A stretch of DNA of 64,000 nucleotides from Massospora cicadina (lineage: Eukaryota; Entomophthoromycota; Entomophthoromycetes; Entomophthorales; Entomophthoraceae), in NCBI GenBank assembly GCA_022478985.1, contig JAKSZP010017368.1, positions 1-64,000 on the forward strand, given 5' to 3'. The position numbers and the translations under genes are program-made. Below are positions 32,749 through 44,496 of this stretch, in pieces (positions within the stretch are counted from its first letter, which is position 1; each line of letters opens with the position of its first letter). Under the pieces are notes generated by a model, which was not told the DNA's origin, ran no database searches, and saw only the letters and a list, made by a program, of their open reading frames with translations.

Positions 32749-34655
32749 TTTAGTAAAAGTGGTGCCCAACTCAAAAGGGGGAGCCGCCAAACATCTTTAT
32801 TCACAAATGGGCCAAACAAAGGGATTAATATAAATTAAAAGAAGTCCTAATTTAGCCCCTAAATTATCAGCCTAGAAAGCCATATCAGATGGCGAGGAAG
32901 CTTCGGGGAAGCTTTTTTCCAGTGCCCGCTTTAGCTGGTGGAACATGGTGGAAAGCATTGGGGTGGGAGCATCAGTGACATGGGGCATAAGGAGGTATAG
33001 TTGTGGGGTTTTCATTGTTAATGAGGCTGGTAGTGTCCATCGCCTCAATGTATTGAGCAAGTTGAATATTGGCAAAAATGATGAGAGCTGGCACACAAGT
33101 AAGTGACTTGATGCACCGGCAGGTTTAGGGCTAATTGGGGTTGAAAAGAGAAGTTTTTGCTGTAACGAAGTAAGCATGGCTCACACTGAAAGCAAGCTCC
33201 TCAATTTTAAACTTTACATCTTCCTCAAAATCCTGAGGAAAATTGGGGATAGAATACCCTTGACAAGGGGCTCCATTGGCCCATGAAGTAGAGAGGTGGA
33301 GGAGGGTGTTGGCTGGGGCAGTTGCAGCCGCAACTGCCATATTGTTAATATTTTTATAGATGGGAAACCCATTTTTTGGACAAAAATGATGGGAACGCGA
33401 TTTGGAAGGGTCAACAAATAACTCCTCCAAAGTGAAATCAGGTTTCATGTGGTATGGCCATTAATCCTCATCAATACATTCTAGAGCCCAGAATGGATTA
33501 GATTCAGCAGCGCTTGGCCAGCCACAGGAATTGGTACTGTGGCTGGAGCTGATTTGCCATGTGCTGTCAACAATGGTAGCTCAGCTGAAACTGGTTCAGC
33601 CATCAACTCAGGATTCTGTAATCTAGAAAAATTTTCAAAATTATATATTTATTAAATTTTGATTGGCCGCTTCTTTGGAAGCGGTGCCAAGATTCCCCAA
33701 TGCTGGGGCAGGAGGATCGAGCCCCATTTGAAAAATTGGGCAAGGCAGCCACTAGGGTGGCGCCTGAGCCCTTAGTGGCAGATGCGGCAGAAGCTGCATC
33801 TGTGGGGCACTTGCGCTTTGACTGGTTAAGCTCAAAGCACAAGGTGCAAATGGTGCAGCCATTTTCGCCACGTCCAGAATGGGTGATCAGGGGTGGATCT
33901 GATCATGGTGCAGGGGGGATCATGAGATGAGAGTCATGATGAAATGGGCAGATCGTTGCAAAGGCGCAAGGCCATGCCAACTGATCCACCTCATTGGGAA
34001 CCACAAACTGCACACAGGGTCTGTGCTGTAAACAGCCAAACCCTCCGTGAGCTTGTGGTGGAGGCTTTTGGGGGAAGGAAAGAGGGCAACCCGGTGAACT
34101 GAACCACCAAAGTGGCCTCATCTGGGATCTAGGTGCAAAAGGTGGGCAAAGGAATTTTAAAAAAATTAATTGCAGCTTGGCTGCTGCTACTGCATCAGCT
34201 TCAGAGAAGAAGCTGAGGTCGAAGTACCACTTAAAGGAGGTGTAAGTCAATATAGCCAGCAGGTTTGAAAACTGCCATGGCCATCTCAATGATGGCCACA
34301 CTTCCATATGGGAAAAGATTCCCATTTTTGATCCAGAGGCCAAAATGCAAATTGCTCCATGGGAGCACCAAAGGGCTCTGGAGCACCGCCTGAGAGCTGG
34401 TGAGGTGGTGGGCCAAGTCCCGAGGGGGACATAATGCCTGGTAGTGTTGGGAGGACTAGAAGAGCCAGCCCAATCACACTTTGGAAGTATCCAAAAGATG
34501 CCAGATGGCAGTGCACCATCACCCCAAGCCAGGGCAGCAGGTGTCTATTGTATCAACATTGGTAAGTTTTGGCTCAATTGATTGGTAGTTTTTTACATTT
34601 TTTTTTAAAAAATCTGAATTTGGCTTTGATTTGGGATTAAAATGAAAGAAAGATA
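32749..34655 (-). mobile_element. Half-LINE H2: ORF1-only element, divergent subfamily
   Basis: A 1.9-kb minus-strand insertion with an exact 15-bp duplication. The 5' end starts TATCTTTCTTTCATT, sharing CTTTCTTT with LINE-B1 and H3. The 3' end differs from H1 and H3: it has GTTTGGCCCATTTGTGAATAAAG and finishes GGCACCACTTTTACTAAA. It encodes one ORF1-like protein and has no reverse transcriptase or endonuclease. Confidence 0.82.
33131..34520 (-). pseudogene. H2 ORF1-like protein gene
   Basis: Minus-strand frames contain LVLPWSNLHFGLWIKNGNLFPYG, matching VLPQSNMRYGLRVKYGKLFPYH of H1, then YFDLSFFSEADAVAAAK (H1: YFDLSFTCEADAATPA). The knuckle region near 33830 reads CTLCFELNQSKRKCP. The His of the CCHC is Gln, so the zinc site is damaged. 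A C-terminal frame (33448-33131) is unlike H1 and H3. Frames are broken several times. Confidence 0.72.
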
Positions 34656-34670
34656 CTAAACCGCTCTATT

Positions 34671-36466
34671 ATTTTTTTTAGATTGCCAGGATTCACTAGA
34701 GTATTGGAAGATGGTCACAAAGAGGGATGTTTTTTCTTTGACTTTCATATAAAACATTAATCCTGAATTTAATTCTTAATTAGCTGTCTGGCTCATGCCA
34801 AGTATATTGGGTCTCAATCCTCATCTCTCCAGACATCCAATCAATCATTACTTTAAATCCTCTTTTGGCATAAGGAATATAATATTGTGAAATCTCAAGT
34901 AAAGATTAAGCTTCCATTGAGTTCCATAAACAACGAAGATAAAACTATGCCCACTTGAAACTCCCATTTTCATTTTTAGTAAAGATTGTTTTACAAAATA
35001 AGGGATATAGTATATAAGGACGAGACAACGTTGGTTGTTGGTTCTTTGCGTATAAGCTGAATTCCGCTGAGTCAGTTTACACAGGGTATTAGCCACTGAG
35101 CAACCAAATAGGACAATATGAAGATTGCAGACTTCTACTAATAAACTTGATATACTTATAATAGAGCTATCGCGCTTATTTCGACCTTTATTAATATTAA
35201 ATGCAGACTTATCTGAAATTACTCAACCACATGAGAGAAGATCCCCCTTTCAATCCTCTGTGTGGCTCTTTATATCTCAGTTCCCCAAGCCAGCTGCACC
35301 CTAAGCTTGGTAATCTCCAACTCATCTTTCCTCTTCTAGAAACTCTCATTCATATTGAATCTCTGCATAAATCCTCTCGAGACACCAAAATGGTCATCAT
35401 TTTGCTCAATTATAATACATGTATCCCTTTTCATAAATCTTGAGACTTGTCTCGATCCCCTCTGATCCGCTGGTATGGGTAGCATATCATCCATTTATAT
35501 CAACTTCCTGACATTGGTTATAGTTCCAAGCTTAAATACAATAGTGAAAATTCAGGGGAGCATTAAAGCATTACCTTATCGGTGGATCATTTAAAGTGAG
35601 ATTTAAATGGAAGTGTGCATCACTGCATTATCAATTGCTGTCTGCACAAGATGCGTTTAGACTATTTTTTTGCCACTTAAAGTTTCCTTTATGACCCATA
35701 CTTGGCCCTAAATTGACTTCTAATATTGGTAGTGTTACAAAATTGACCATGGGCTCCGCTAGTGTGCCAGGCCAACCAGTATGAAGACTGGTTGGCCCTT
35801 TGCCATTTCATCTTCATTGGCATACCAACCCCTACAAGTCCGCGTCCAACCCACCAACTAACCACCAATAGCTTCGCCTTTAGCCCCAGGTGTCCTCAGT
35901 GTGTACCCCTTCAAGTCCTGACCCTTTCCTGGGCTCTTGGCACTTCTGCGTTGCCCCACCCTCATGACTCTTCACCAACCCATCTGGGCATGCTCCACCA
36001 AGTCCCATCCCTCTTCCTAGGCAGCTATGGCACTCTCATGCTTTACCCTGCAAGGTTAAGGGCCAGTCAGCACATCCGCTAGTAGCCAGCAGGCCAGGTT
36101 CCCATTGATTCCTCATAGGGAGGATGCATGGGAGCTAGCAGCGCCAGCCACTCCAGGCATGATCACCCACACCTATTGGGATCCCCAGTCCTATCTACTC
36201 CTACTCATACAGGGTATTAGCCACTATCAGATAGAAGTAAGATTGGTGCAAGAGAAAAGATTATTAGGAGGAAATGAATGACTATTTATACTACTCTCAG
36301 GGCTACTGCGCCCAAGTACTCTTTGGTCATCAAATACCAGAAAACCCATTGGCCTCTTGTTTAAAAAACTTTATATTTCATCTCTTCATTCATTCATACT
36401 TATAGCATTTCCTTCAAGATCTGCTCATCTGATCACCAAATATTAAAATTAGGTCGCTTCATACAC
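34671..36466. other. 1.8 kb without a recognised gene
   Basis: This background sequence lies between H2 and LINE-B1. A minus-strand frame at 35096-34848 and a plus-strand frame at 35762-36082 are open but show no known motif. The part 35760-36200 is visibly more GC-rich than its neighbours. A 17-bp direct repeat (35081-35097 and 36209-36225) brackets 1.1 kb of it, which may be another insertion. Confidence 0.5.
35081..35097. repeat. 17-bp direct repeat, possible target-site duplication
   Basis: ACAGGGTATTAGCCACT occurs here and again at 36209-36225. The 1.1 kb between could be a non-LTR or SINE-like insertion, but neither end shows a convincing tail, so the nature of the segment is open. Confidence 0.5.
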
Positions 36467-36483
36467 AGCATAAGTCTCTGGTT
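36467..36483. repeat. Target-site duplication of LINE-B1
   Basis: AGCATAAGTCTCTGGTT at 36467-36483 is repeated exactly at 41760-41776. This perfect 17-bp duplication sets both ends of LINE-B1. Confidence 0.95.
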
Positions 36484-36541
36484 TAAATTTAAATTTATTG
36501 CGGGGAAGGCCAACCATGGGACGGACACTTCCGAATATGAC

Positions 36542-39500
36542 TCAGCCGAGACAAAACTCAGTACCAGGTGAGGCACCCCAGAGAAGTGATGCTATCTCTT
36601 GTTGCCAGCGGGAACGCCACTTATGGGAAGGGGAGGGAACGTGTGTAGGGGGCGTAGCCACTATTGAGCACGTGTGGAGGAAGGGGTCTGATTTGATGAA
36701 CCAGACTGGGAACCAGGAGGAGACCAGCTGCCGGCGACGTGGTGGGAGATATCCAAACATCCACGCTTGAAAGTGATCCACCAAATGAGACCGGAATCTG
36801 TGGACAGCTTCAGGGAGGGTGGGGATGGATCCGGCGATGGCATCCAAGACAATCGTGTGGATAGTCCACATGGCGATTTCAACCACCAGAGCACGGAGGG
36901 AGGGTGGAAGGGGGAGGCCATTGATGAAGCAAACATATCCCTTGACAGACTGAAGGGATGCGTTTGATCCTGGCCCAGTAGACGTTGGACTTCGCGCCAT
37001 ATCACTTTAGAGGTGGGGCACTTCTCCAGGCAGTGGAACAGCGTTCCATACTGGCCACACACGACACAGGATGAGTGTAAAGCATTAGAGCGCTCAGCTG
37101 TACGATACACCCGCCTCAGGCAGCGCCACACATGGGAACGGACTTGAGGCTGCAACAGAGGATGGTGTGCGTATTTCCAGATAGTCTTTTGGGTCTCAGT
37201 GGAATAAGGGATGTCCATCATGTCCAGGTAGTCCACCCTGGATAGGACTTGGGGTCGAATGGGGATCACGTCATCATGGATGGGTAGCCCCTGTACCTCT
37301 TGTGTGAACTGAGGAGAGGGGCGGCCACTTTGGGTTGTATTTCCACTAATACGAATTCTCCACTCTGCACTTCGCATGGAGAGTAGGATTCGTTTGTAGT
37401 GGGTTTTGGTCCCGTGAGGACCTGTGGCTGATGTGTGTGATGCGAGGTATTTCATCAGGGAGTGGGGGTTTGATGGATTGTTGAGGCCCAAGGCTCAGGA
37501 GAAGTTGGAGCGGGCTGCGCGGGACCAGTGTTGGGATGGGAGTGTAGGAGCAGTGACGGCCGCAATCCAGGTGCCTAGGATCTTGGCGGCATGGGCTTTG
37601 AAGTCAAGTAGGCCCATGCCACCATGATGATGAGGGCCAAACATGACCTCTAGCCGTACTGGTGGAGGGCGGCCTGACCAAAGCCAACCTTGTAGCAAAG
37701 CATACAGGGATTTGAAGAAGCTTGGGGAGAAGGGGATGGCGTGGGCTCCAAACCAGACTTTGGATAGGAGCATAGAGTTGGCAAGAACAACCCTGCCAGT
37801 GAGGGTAGTAGGGTGGGCTCTGAGAGAGGCGATTCGCTTCGTCACGTTGTCCAGTATATGGCCCTTCATTACTGCTGACGCGTATCCTCCTGCCTCCAAC
37901 CACACGCCCAGATGGCGTACCGGTCCTATGGTAGGTCGTGGCACAAAGGGGAGCACCAGTGGAGCGGTGTGTTTTGAGTTAGTAAGGCGTGGACTTGGGC
38001 GAGCAGCTGGGCTGGGTTGGGAACTACTTGCTGGGGCCCAGCAGTTCTGAAACCGACCAAGGAGGATGATTTCAGTTTTGGAGGCGTTCAGTGCCGCGTT
38101 GCTTACCCGGGAATATTCCTGGATGAGGGCTTCAAGCGCGCGTGCATCTTTATTATTAGACACCCCCACCACGCAATCATCTGCAAATGCCATCATCTTG
38201 ACTGGGGTTTGGCCTGGCACATGGACCCCAGTGAGTTGGGCATTCACATTTCGCAGTAGTGGGTCAAGGGTGAAGTTGTATAAGAGTGGGCTCAGGGGGT
38301 CCCCTTGTCGCAGGACCCTTTGAGGATGGACTACTTCCATTAGGAAACCTGGGCCGCGCACTGCCATTGTTGCAGATTCCGTGAGCAGCATCACCCAGTT
38401 AATGAAGCGGGGAGGTAGGCGGAATTGTTGGAGGCAGGCCCTAAGGTATTCCCAGTTTACTCTATCATAGGCCTTTTGTTGGTCCAAGAATACAAGTGCC
38501 CCAGAGGCTGTGGACTGACACACATTAGCCACAGAGTGCACGTTATCCCAAATCGACCTTCTGGGGATGGAACCAAATTGTTCTGGAGAGATGGTGGCAG
38601 ATGCTACAGTCCCTAAACGGTTAGCCATGATTTTTGTTAAAATTTTGGTGTCTGTGTTTGTTAGAGAAATGGGGCGCCAGTTGGCTAAGTCTAGCCTATC
38701 CCCTTTCTTGAAGAGTGTGACTGTAAAAGCCTCATGTCCTCCTTGTAGGAGGCGCGTTTCCAACAGGCTTTGGTTGAGAGAGGCTAGCAGCAATGGGGAT
38801 ATGTATTTAAAATATTTTTTGTAGAACTCATATGGAATGCCATCTGGGCCTGGGCATTTTTAGTTTGGCACACCACAAATGGTAGTCCATAATTCGTTCA
38901 GAGTAATTAAATTCATTATTTCCAGGTATCAGAAAATGGTGCGGATATGAGCTCTGTCGAGAAATTCCGCCATTTCAGCTGGCTGAATTGGTTCAGCTTG
39001 GTATAACTCAGAGTAATATCTTTGCATTTCGATTGCCACTTCGGCCGGTGTGTCCACAATAGAATTATCCGATCTTTGCACCTGTGTGCAGGCCACGCTC
39101 TGGCGTGGTGCAAAATTTTTTTTGAAGAAGTATGCGGTGCACTTGTCACCTTTAGTGATGCGTGTGGCCCTGTATTGGACACAAACCCGATGTTTGTGTT
39201 GCCTTTCAAGTGCGTTGAGGTGGGCTGCTGCCTCCGCCCACTTCTGGCCCCATGCAGGGCTATATCCTGAGGCTGGAATGTTGGACTCCAAGTGGGCCAA
39301 TTCCGCCAGCACGCGTGATATAACCGCCGATGTGGCTTGTGAGCGTCTGGATGAGAGATGGCGATAGTGGCGGATGGTGTCTTTTTTGAAAGTTGCCCAT
39401 GTGGAAATGGGGTCCATGCAAAATGGTGCAACAAACAATTTTGCCAAAGTTGCCTCTTCCACCCACGTGGAAAATCCTGGCGACGCAAGCTCTGGGGAGC

Positions 39501-40245
39501 GGATTTTGCACCAATGTGGGGCCTTTGCAACTGTGACGGGTAAGTGGTATGTTATCGAGACCAGTTGGTGGTCAGAGAATTCCATTTTTGTTGTTTTGAA
39601 GTGGGAGATGTGGGGTTGGAATTTCACCGGCGCTAGAATAAGGTTGATGTGGGTCATGGACCTTAATTGGCCGTTGTGGATGTGGGGATGCATCATGTTT
39701 TTGAGCAGTGGGGCATGTCGTGGCAGCACATCCATTAACCCAAGGGTGGCTTTTAGAATGCGTAGTTCTACATGACCCTGTGGGGCGTGGGGTGAGGGTG
39801 GCCACCGGTCCGTTGGTGAGGTTAGCCAACAGTTCATGTCACCGATTAGGAAAGAATTGGGGGTAGCGGGAGGGATTTGACCAATGAGAAAAATTCCTGA
39901 CGCTCTTGTGCACCGTTTGGGGCATAAATGTTGACAATTGTGTGTGCAACATCAGCCCATGAGAAGGTGACAACGAGCACTCGGTCATTTAGGAATGTTT
40001 CTGAGAATGTAAATTTGAAAAAAAAAATTCTGAATTAGCACCCCACAGTGCTTTGACCAAAAGGATAGGGATGGTAGGAGAATTGTTTTCCAAGCATCCT
40101 CGGAACCTCTTGGACAGTGGGTTTCCTGGATGGCCAGGATATCCATGGGTAAATTATTTTGTAAAAAACTCAGTTTCCTAGCCCGGGATGGGGAGGCCTT
40201 GAGTCCAGCGATATTCAGCATCCCTAGAGTGAAGGTTTCCCCCAT
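36542..40245 (-). pseudogene. LINE-B1 ORF2: endonuclease, reverse transcriptase, C-terminal CCHC
   Basis: ORF2 starts MGETFTLGMLNIAGLKAS at 40245. The endonuclease has MDILAIQETHC, VNIYAPNG, MNCWLTS, a MTHINLILAP block in which the expected Asp is Asn, and FSDHQLVSI. The reverse transcriptase (38880-37495) has CPGPDGIPYEFY, VTLFKKGDR, NWRPISLTNTDTKILTK, LDQQKAYDRVNW, RQGDPLSPLLYNF and MMAFADDCVVGVS. The C-terminus has CVVCGQYGTLFHCLEKCP. Same-frame stops fall after HIRTIF, after CGVPN and after ARSNFS. Frameshifts occur in the endonuclease (about 39840-40010) and near 36970-36661. It would nick target DNA and copy the LINE RNA. Confidence 0.92.
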
Positions 40246-41671
40246 TGCACCTTAGGTGCGAGGGGTGGGCCCCCTGGCCCACCAGCCTCTTCCAGGTCCC
40301 CACGGGCTTTCACAGCAGCACGGGTATTAGTAGCAACACTATTGGGGTTTTTGTTAATTTTTGCAGAAAGAGTCGCGTTGGCTTTGGCCTTCAATTTTTG
40401 TTTTCCCAACGTCGGACGAATTTTTTGTGGTGCGGATAAGTTCGGTGCACCGTCAAGTGGGGCAAAGAATTTTTTTTCAGTTGAGATAGGTCCCAAGTCA
40501 GTTTCAACTGGGGCTTGGGTGCAGCGATTGGGTGAGATCAAATCTCCCATCAGATCCTCAGATTGAGTGGCCCATTCAGCTTAGGCCTCCCAATCTTATT
40601 GGGTGATGGATTCCCGAGTTGCTTCCACCATGAAGGTCTCCATGTCCTCCTGGCGTTGTGAGTGTGGGATGGTGGTGGTGACCTTGGCTGCTTCCTTGGC
40701 CGCAGTCCTATGGGCCTGCTTGGCCTTCTTCCACTCCTGTGGGGAGATGGGCTTTACCAATAGGTAGCAGCCTTGTGCTCCCCACGGGAAAGCCTCTTTG
40801 GTGCTTGCGGTTGGTTCATAGTGCGCCTCTCCGCTGGCCATGGCCACTGAGGGGTGCTCTTGGAATGTAACGCCCTCTTTAATGGGGCACGCATGTGCCT
40901 TATGGCCAAACGCATCACAGTGGGTGCAAATGGGGGCGCGCTGTCCACGGTTACCCGGAATGGGTGGGTGGTGTGCCCTGCGATATCAATAAAGGTGGAG
41001 TGCGGGATCTGGGTTAGGTCCTTTGCGATCTCCTCAGTTGGGGTCAGAACTGCGATGGCTTTACCAGTGCACAGGTGTGGCATCAGCGTGAAATGTTGCA
41101 TTTCGAAAGATTGTATTTCGCCATATATGGCGAGACCATCTTTCAGGTGTTGCTCCAAAATGTCACGTTTTACCGTAGTAGGCAAAAAGTCAAACATGAG
41201 GAAAATTTGGTTTGATTTTGTCCATCTGGCATGTTTAGTTTCAATGACCCATTGCCCTTCGGGGAGGTCAACCACTACGCGCAATGCTGCAGCCTCATCT
41301 GCTGCTATTTTGCTTTCAAAACCTAGGTCCAGCCAACTGCGCGACATGGAGTGAGGTGCAACGTACACCGCGGTCGGGAAAATTTTGTGTACATCTTCAC
41401 AAAATTTTTCCCATAGGGCCATATTTTGGATGTCCAGATACACATGGACTCTGAATTCCAACGATGAAAGTGGCTGGGAATGTGGCGTATCGATGTACTG
41501 GTTGCATTGTGCTTGCCATGCGAGTATCACCGGGGAAATTGTGACCGCCAGTTTTTTTAGATTTTTTTCTATTCCGCCAGATTCTCTGGGGCGTTTTTGA
41601 ACGTTAGAGGCTGCGGGCCTTCCACCTGCTCCTCTTGCCTTGCTTGCCCAACTGCTCCCAGACATGGGCAC
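40224..41671 (-). pseudogene. LINE-B1 ORF1: RRM-like and CCHC RNA-binding protein
   Basis: The frame opens MPMSGSSWASKARGAGGRP, followed by a basic stretch (QKRPRESGGIEKNLKK). A central RRM-like block reads IFLMFDFLPTTVKRDILEQH, LKDGLAIYGEIQSFEMQHFT, GKAIAVLTP. A CCHC knuckle (CTHCDAFGHKAHAC) lies near 40920, but the main 305-codon frame slips by one base just before it. Then comes a basic Ala/Lys-rich segment (WKKAKQAHRTAAKEAAK), a stop, and a C-terminal frame ending at 40224. The last 22 nt overlap ORF2. In related LINEs ORF1 coats the RNA. A few changes disable it. Confidence 0.88.
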
Positions 41672-41776
41672 AGACTAATCCCCTCTATGAGATTATCAAA
41701 CTAGATTTAGTCTTGAATTGAATGGGTTGCAAAAGTGTTTGCAACGAGAAAGAAAAGTTAGCATAAGTCTCTGGTT

Positions 41777-43077
41777 GATTGTATATAAATTCATAATTGT
41801 ATAGGACTTTGATCATCCTTGGCAGTTTCACCAGTGCTCTAATTTAGTTGGCAGAACCATTTTCAGACAATATGTAACAGATTCATCAGATTTCCACTGT
41901 TACTCCCACAACAATCTTCAGATGTCATTTTGGCACAGAATGCAGCTTCCGCCAAACCTAAACTTGATTAAATATATAACATTAAATAGTATAAACTAGG
42001 CGCTAAATGGCAATTATGCCCGACTAAACAAAATCTGATTCTGGTACTATTGAAAGGATCTATCTGGTTAAAATCTCGCATGTAGTATGAATCAAATTTT
42101 TTAGAAATTACAATTTCTAGAAAAAATAATAATAATGCAACGATATAATATTTTAAGGGATTTGGGCTGTAAGCTAAATTTTTTGGAGAATACTAGAAGA
42201 AGGTCCTGTGCATAAAAAAACTGACTCAATTACCTAAGACTTATGTTAAGTATGAGATTAAAGCTGTACCAAAACTAATTGTTCAATTCACTTAGTCCAT
42301 TCTTGTTATAAGCTTTCTAGCCTGAAATTTATCACAACAAGAATAACTTACTAAAAAGGCTTTCACTCTGTTTTTTGTTAGGATAAAAGAGTTTAAAAGT
42401 GTCAAGTCTTTTACATGAAGGCCTTTTTGGGTGCGTGCTCATTATCTTCCTTGTGCCCTTATGGAGAGCTCTCATCTCTACACACATGCTGAATGTAATC
42501 TACATAAATTCGCCGTGTTATTGATTATCTTTAGCTTGTGACCTATAAGTTTCTTAGATTTTTTATGATTGTGGAGGGAGGCGGCAGACACACAATGCTA
42601 ATAAACAAAGTGGGGTTTCTCCTATAAATTAGTTCAAAAGTAAGCCTAAGTATTAAATAAATTAAAATAATGTATGAAATAGTTTATCTCAGTAGATTTG
42701 TCTGTGGTCTTTACTTGAACATATTGATTGGCATTTTTGACAGCCTTGGGCGTTCTGATGGACAGTCCAAGCTTGGTATAGAATTAAAAAAAGTTCTAGA
42801 TTTTCCGTTAAAGCGCCCATGTTACCAACCTTCCTTTGAGTTATCAATTTTCTTTAATTAACAGATAAAGCATATCAGTGATCACTGTAAAATGTGTTTC
42901 ATACAAGTAAGGTCCTAAATGCTTGATGGTTAATAGTATAAAAGAACACTTTTGCTCCCTTATACTATAATTTTTGTTCTAAGGGTAATATATCTTTCTG
43001 AAATAATCCATAGAATGGTCCACTTGATAAATGCCATGTTGTGATAAGCTCAAGCCTCAATGACATCACTGGCAACA
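41777..43077. other. AT-rich spacer, no gene recognised
   Basis: 1.3 kb between LINE-B1 and H3. The only frame worth noting (42670-42861, plus, 63 codons) has no recognisable motif. I saw no repeat shared with other parts of the window. Confidence 0.5.
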
Positions 43078-43090
43078 ATTAAGAAAAATT
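43078..43090. repeat. Target-site duplication of half-LINE H3
   Basis: ATTAAGAAAAATT at 43078-43090 is repeated at 45045-45057 as ATTAACAAAAATT (12 of 13). Confidence 0.78.
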
Positions 43091-44449
43091 TAATTATTTG
43101 AGTATTTGACCAGGGGATGGACATTACCAAAACTAAAATTAAAACTAAAACTAATGTAACTAATTGAAGCAGACAAAACGCCCAAATGAGTGGATTTACT
43201 GAAACATTTTGAACGAAAACAACCAATCAGGTGGGCATCAGAATCCGCTTATCCCTCCATGGCAGAAGGGGAGGGGGATTGGGGGGCTCATCTTCTCCAG
43301 CAGCTTCCTCCTCCCAGAATAGGTTACATGTCAGGGCATCAGCGGCATGTGGTTCAATATCACTAATGATTGGTATTTCATGGAAATTACCAGCAATGAA
43401 ATTGGCAGTGAAATATTTGGCTAAAGCTTTTTTGCTTTAATGAAGGTGTCTGGTAGTTTAACAAATGTAGAAGTATTGGTTCAGGTAATCTTAGCTTTAG
43501 GCTTCCATGCTATATAAACACGTTCTAGATAGCTTCATTGACATTTTTTTGTAACTGATTCATTGGTTTTTTACTTTTTGGGGTGAGGGTTGAGGGGATA
43601 AAAGGAGGGGGAATACCTCTGTGAGCGTCGCCACTGATTTGGTGACAGCTTTTCAGAGGGGACAACAATCTGGTGTTGCAGCTGCTTTGACTTCAAGCTT
43701 GTGGCCACTGAAAAATAATTCAGCATTTGACTGTGAGGTATATAGGCGAGGGGATATTTAGCATCCTATTCTGCATTAAAAAACCGCTCAATTTGCAGAG
43801 ATGGATCTTCAATGAGCTTAATCATCGTTGTTTTCATCTAATAACTCCCATGGGTTCTGGTTGAATTAAATTGGGGAATAAGCATATGGTCGAGGTTTGG
43901 TTGATTCATTGGAGGAAGCATGGGATTAAACTGGGGTCCAATCCGATGTTTGATTGTAGAAATCATATGTGGCACTGGGGTTAGGAGGAGGCTGATTGGT
44001 GGCTGTAGGTGCAGCTTCAGCCTCAGGTTTTGGGGGAGGGAAGGTAGTATTATACCCCATGTCAGAACTGGTACAGAGTGGGCAGCTGATTGGAGTTCAC
44101 CAGGCGAATAATCCATTCCATCAAGAGTGGCCAGTGCGGGGCACTTGCATTTAAAGTGGTCCAACTCAAAACAGGATGGACAGTATGTCTGCCCACCATC
44201 GATGTGGGCCCAAATTTTTGATGGTCAGGGGCAGAAGAAATAACAGCATGATGAGGAATCAACTCTGCAATTTTATTAAATTCAGGGCTTATTGTGGCAT
44301 ATGCCCGAAGCCCAGCAAGCCATGTGGCCCCATTTGGGACCATAAATTACAAGATGGAGGGGGAGCCATAGGCTGTCAAACCTTCCATCAGCTCCTGGTG
44401 ATGCACCTCAGGGGGAAATTGGGTGGGAAAGCTAGAAAACTGAACCACC

Positions 44450-44467
44450 AAAGTGGTGTCTGCTAGG
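44450..44467. repeat. Target-site duplication of the LINE-A micro-insertion
   Basis: AAAGTGGTGTCTGCTAGG at 44450-44467 is repeated exactly at 44497-44514. The first three bases are ambiguous with the poly(A) tail, so the duplication is 15 to 18 bp. Confidence 0.92.
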
Positions 44468-44496
44468 TTGGGACCATCTAGTACTAAAAAAAAAAA
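44468..44496 (+). mobile_element. 29-bp LINE-A micro-insertion (3' end only)
   Basis: TTGGGACCATCTAGTACTA plus a run of A is exactly the 3' terminus of LINE-A (53102-53122), and it is flanked by an exact target-site duplication. It is an extreme 5'-truncated insertion: only about 19 bases of the LINE RNA plus the tail were copied. Confidence 0.92.

Larger units (their letters stand above)
36484..41759 (-). mobile_element. LINE-B1: full-length L1-type LINE, best preserved copy
   Basis: A 5276-bp minus-strand element with a perfect 17-bp duplication. The 5' end starts AACTTTCTTTTCTCG, about 90 bp before ORF1. ORF1 (41671-40224) and ORF2 (40245-36542) overlap by 22 nt. The 3' end is TGTCCGTCCCATGGTTGGCC, then GCAATAAATTTAAATTT, with no poly(A). 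Only a handful of stops and frameshifts separate it from an open element, and the polymerase motif FADD is intact. It is dead as it stands but probably young within the family. Confidence 0.93.

Noticed and set aside
37643..38323. Plus-strand open frames over LINE-B1 reverse transcriptase
   Set aside because: They are opposite-strand shadows of a 432-codon reverse transcriptase frame with clear motifs.
42670..42861. 63-codon plus-strand frame as a possible host gene
   Set aside because: It has no recognisable motif, no second copy and no context. The length is within chance for this AT-rich stretch.
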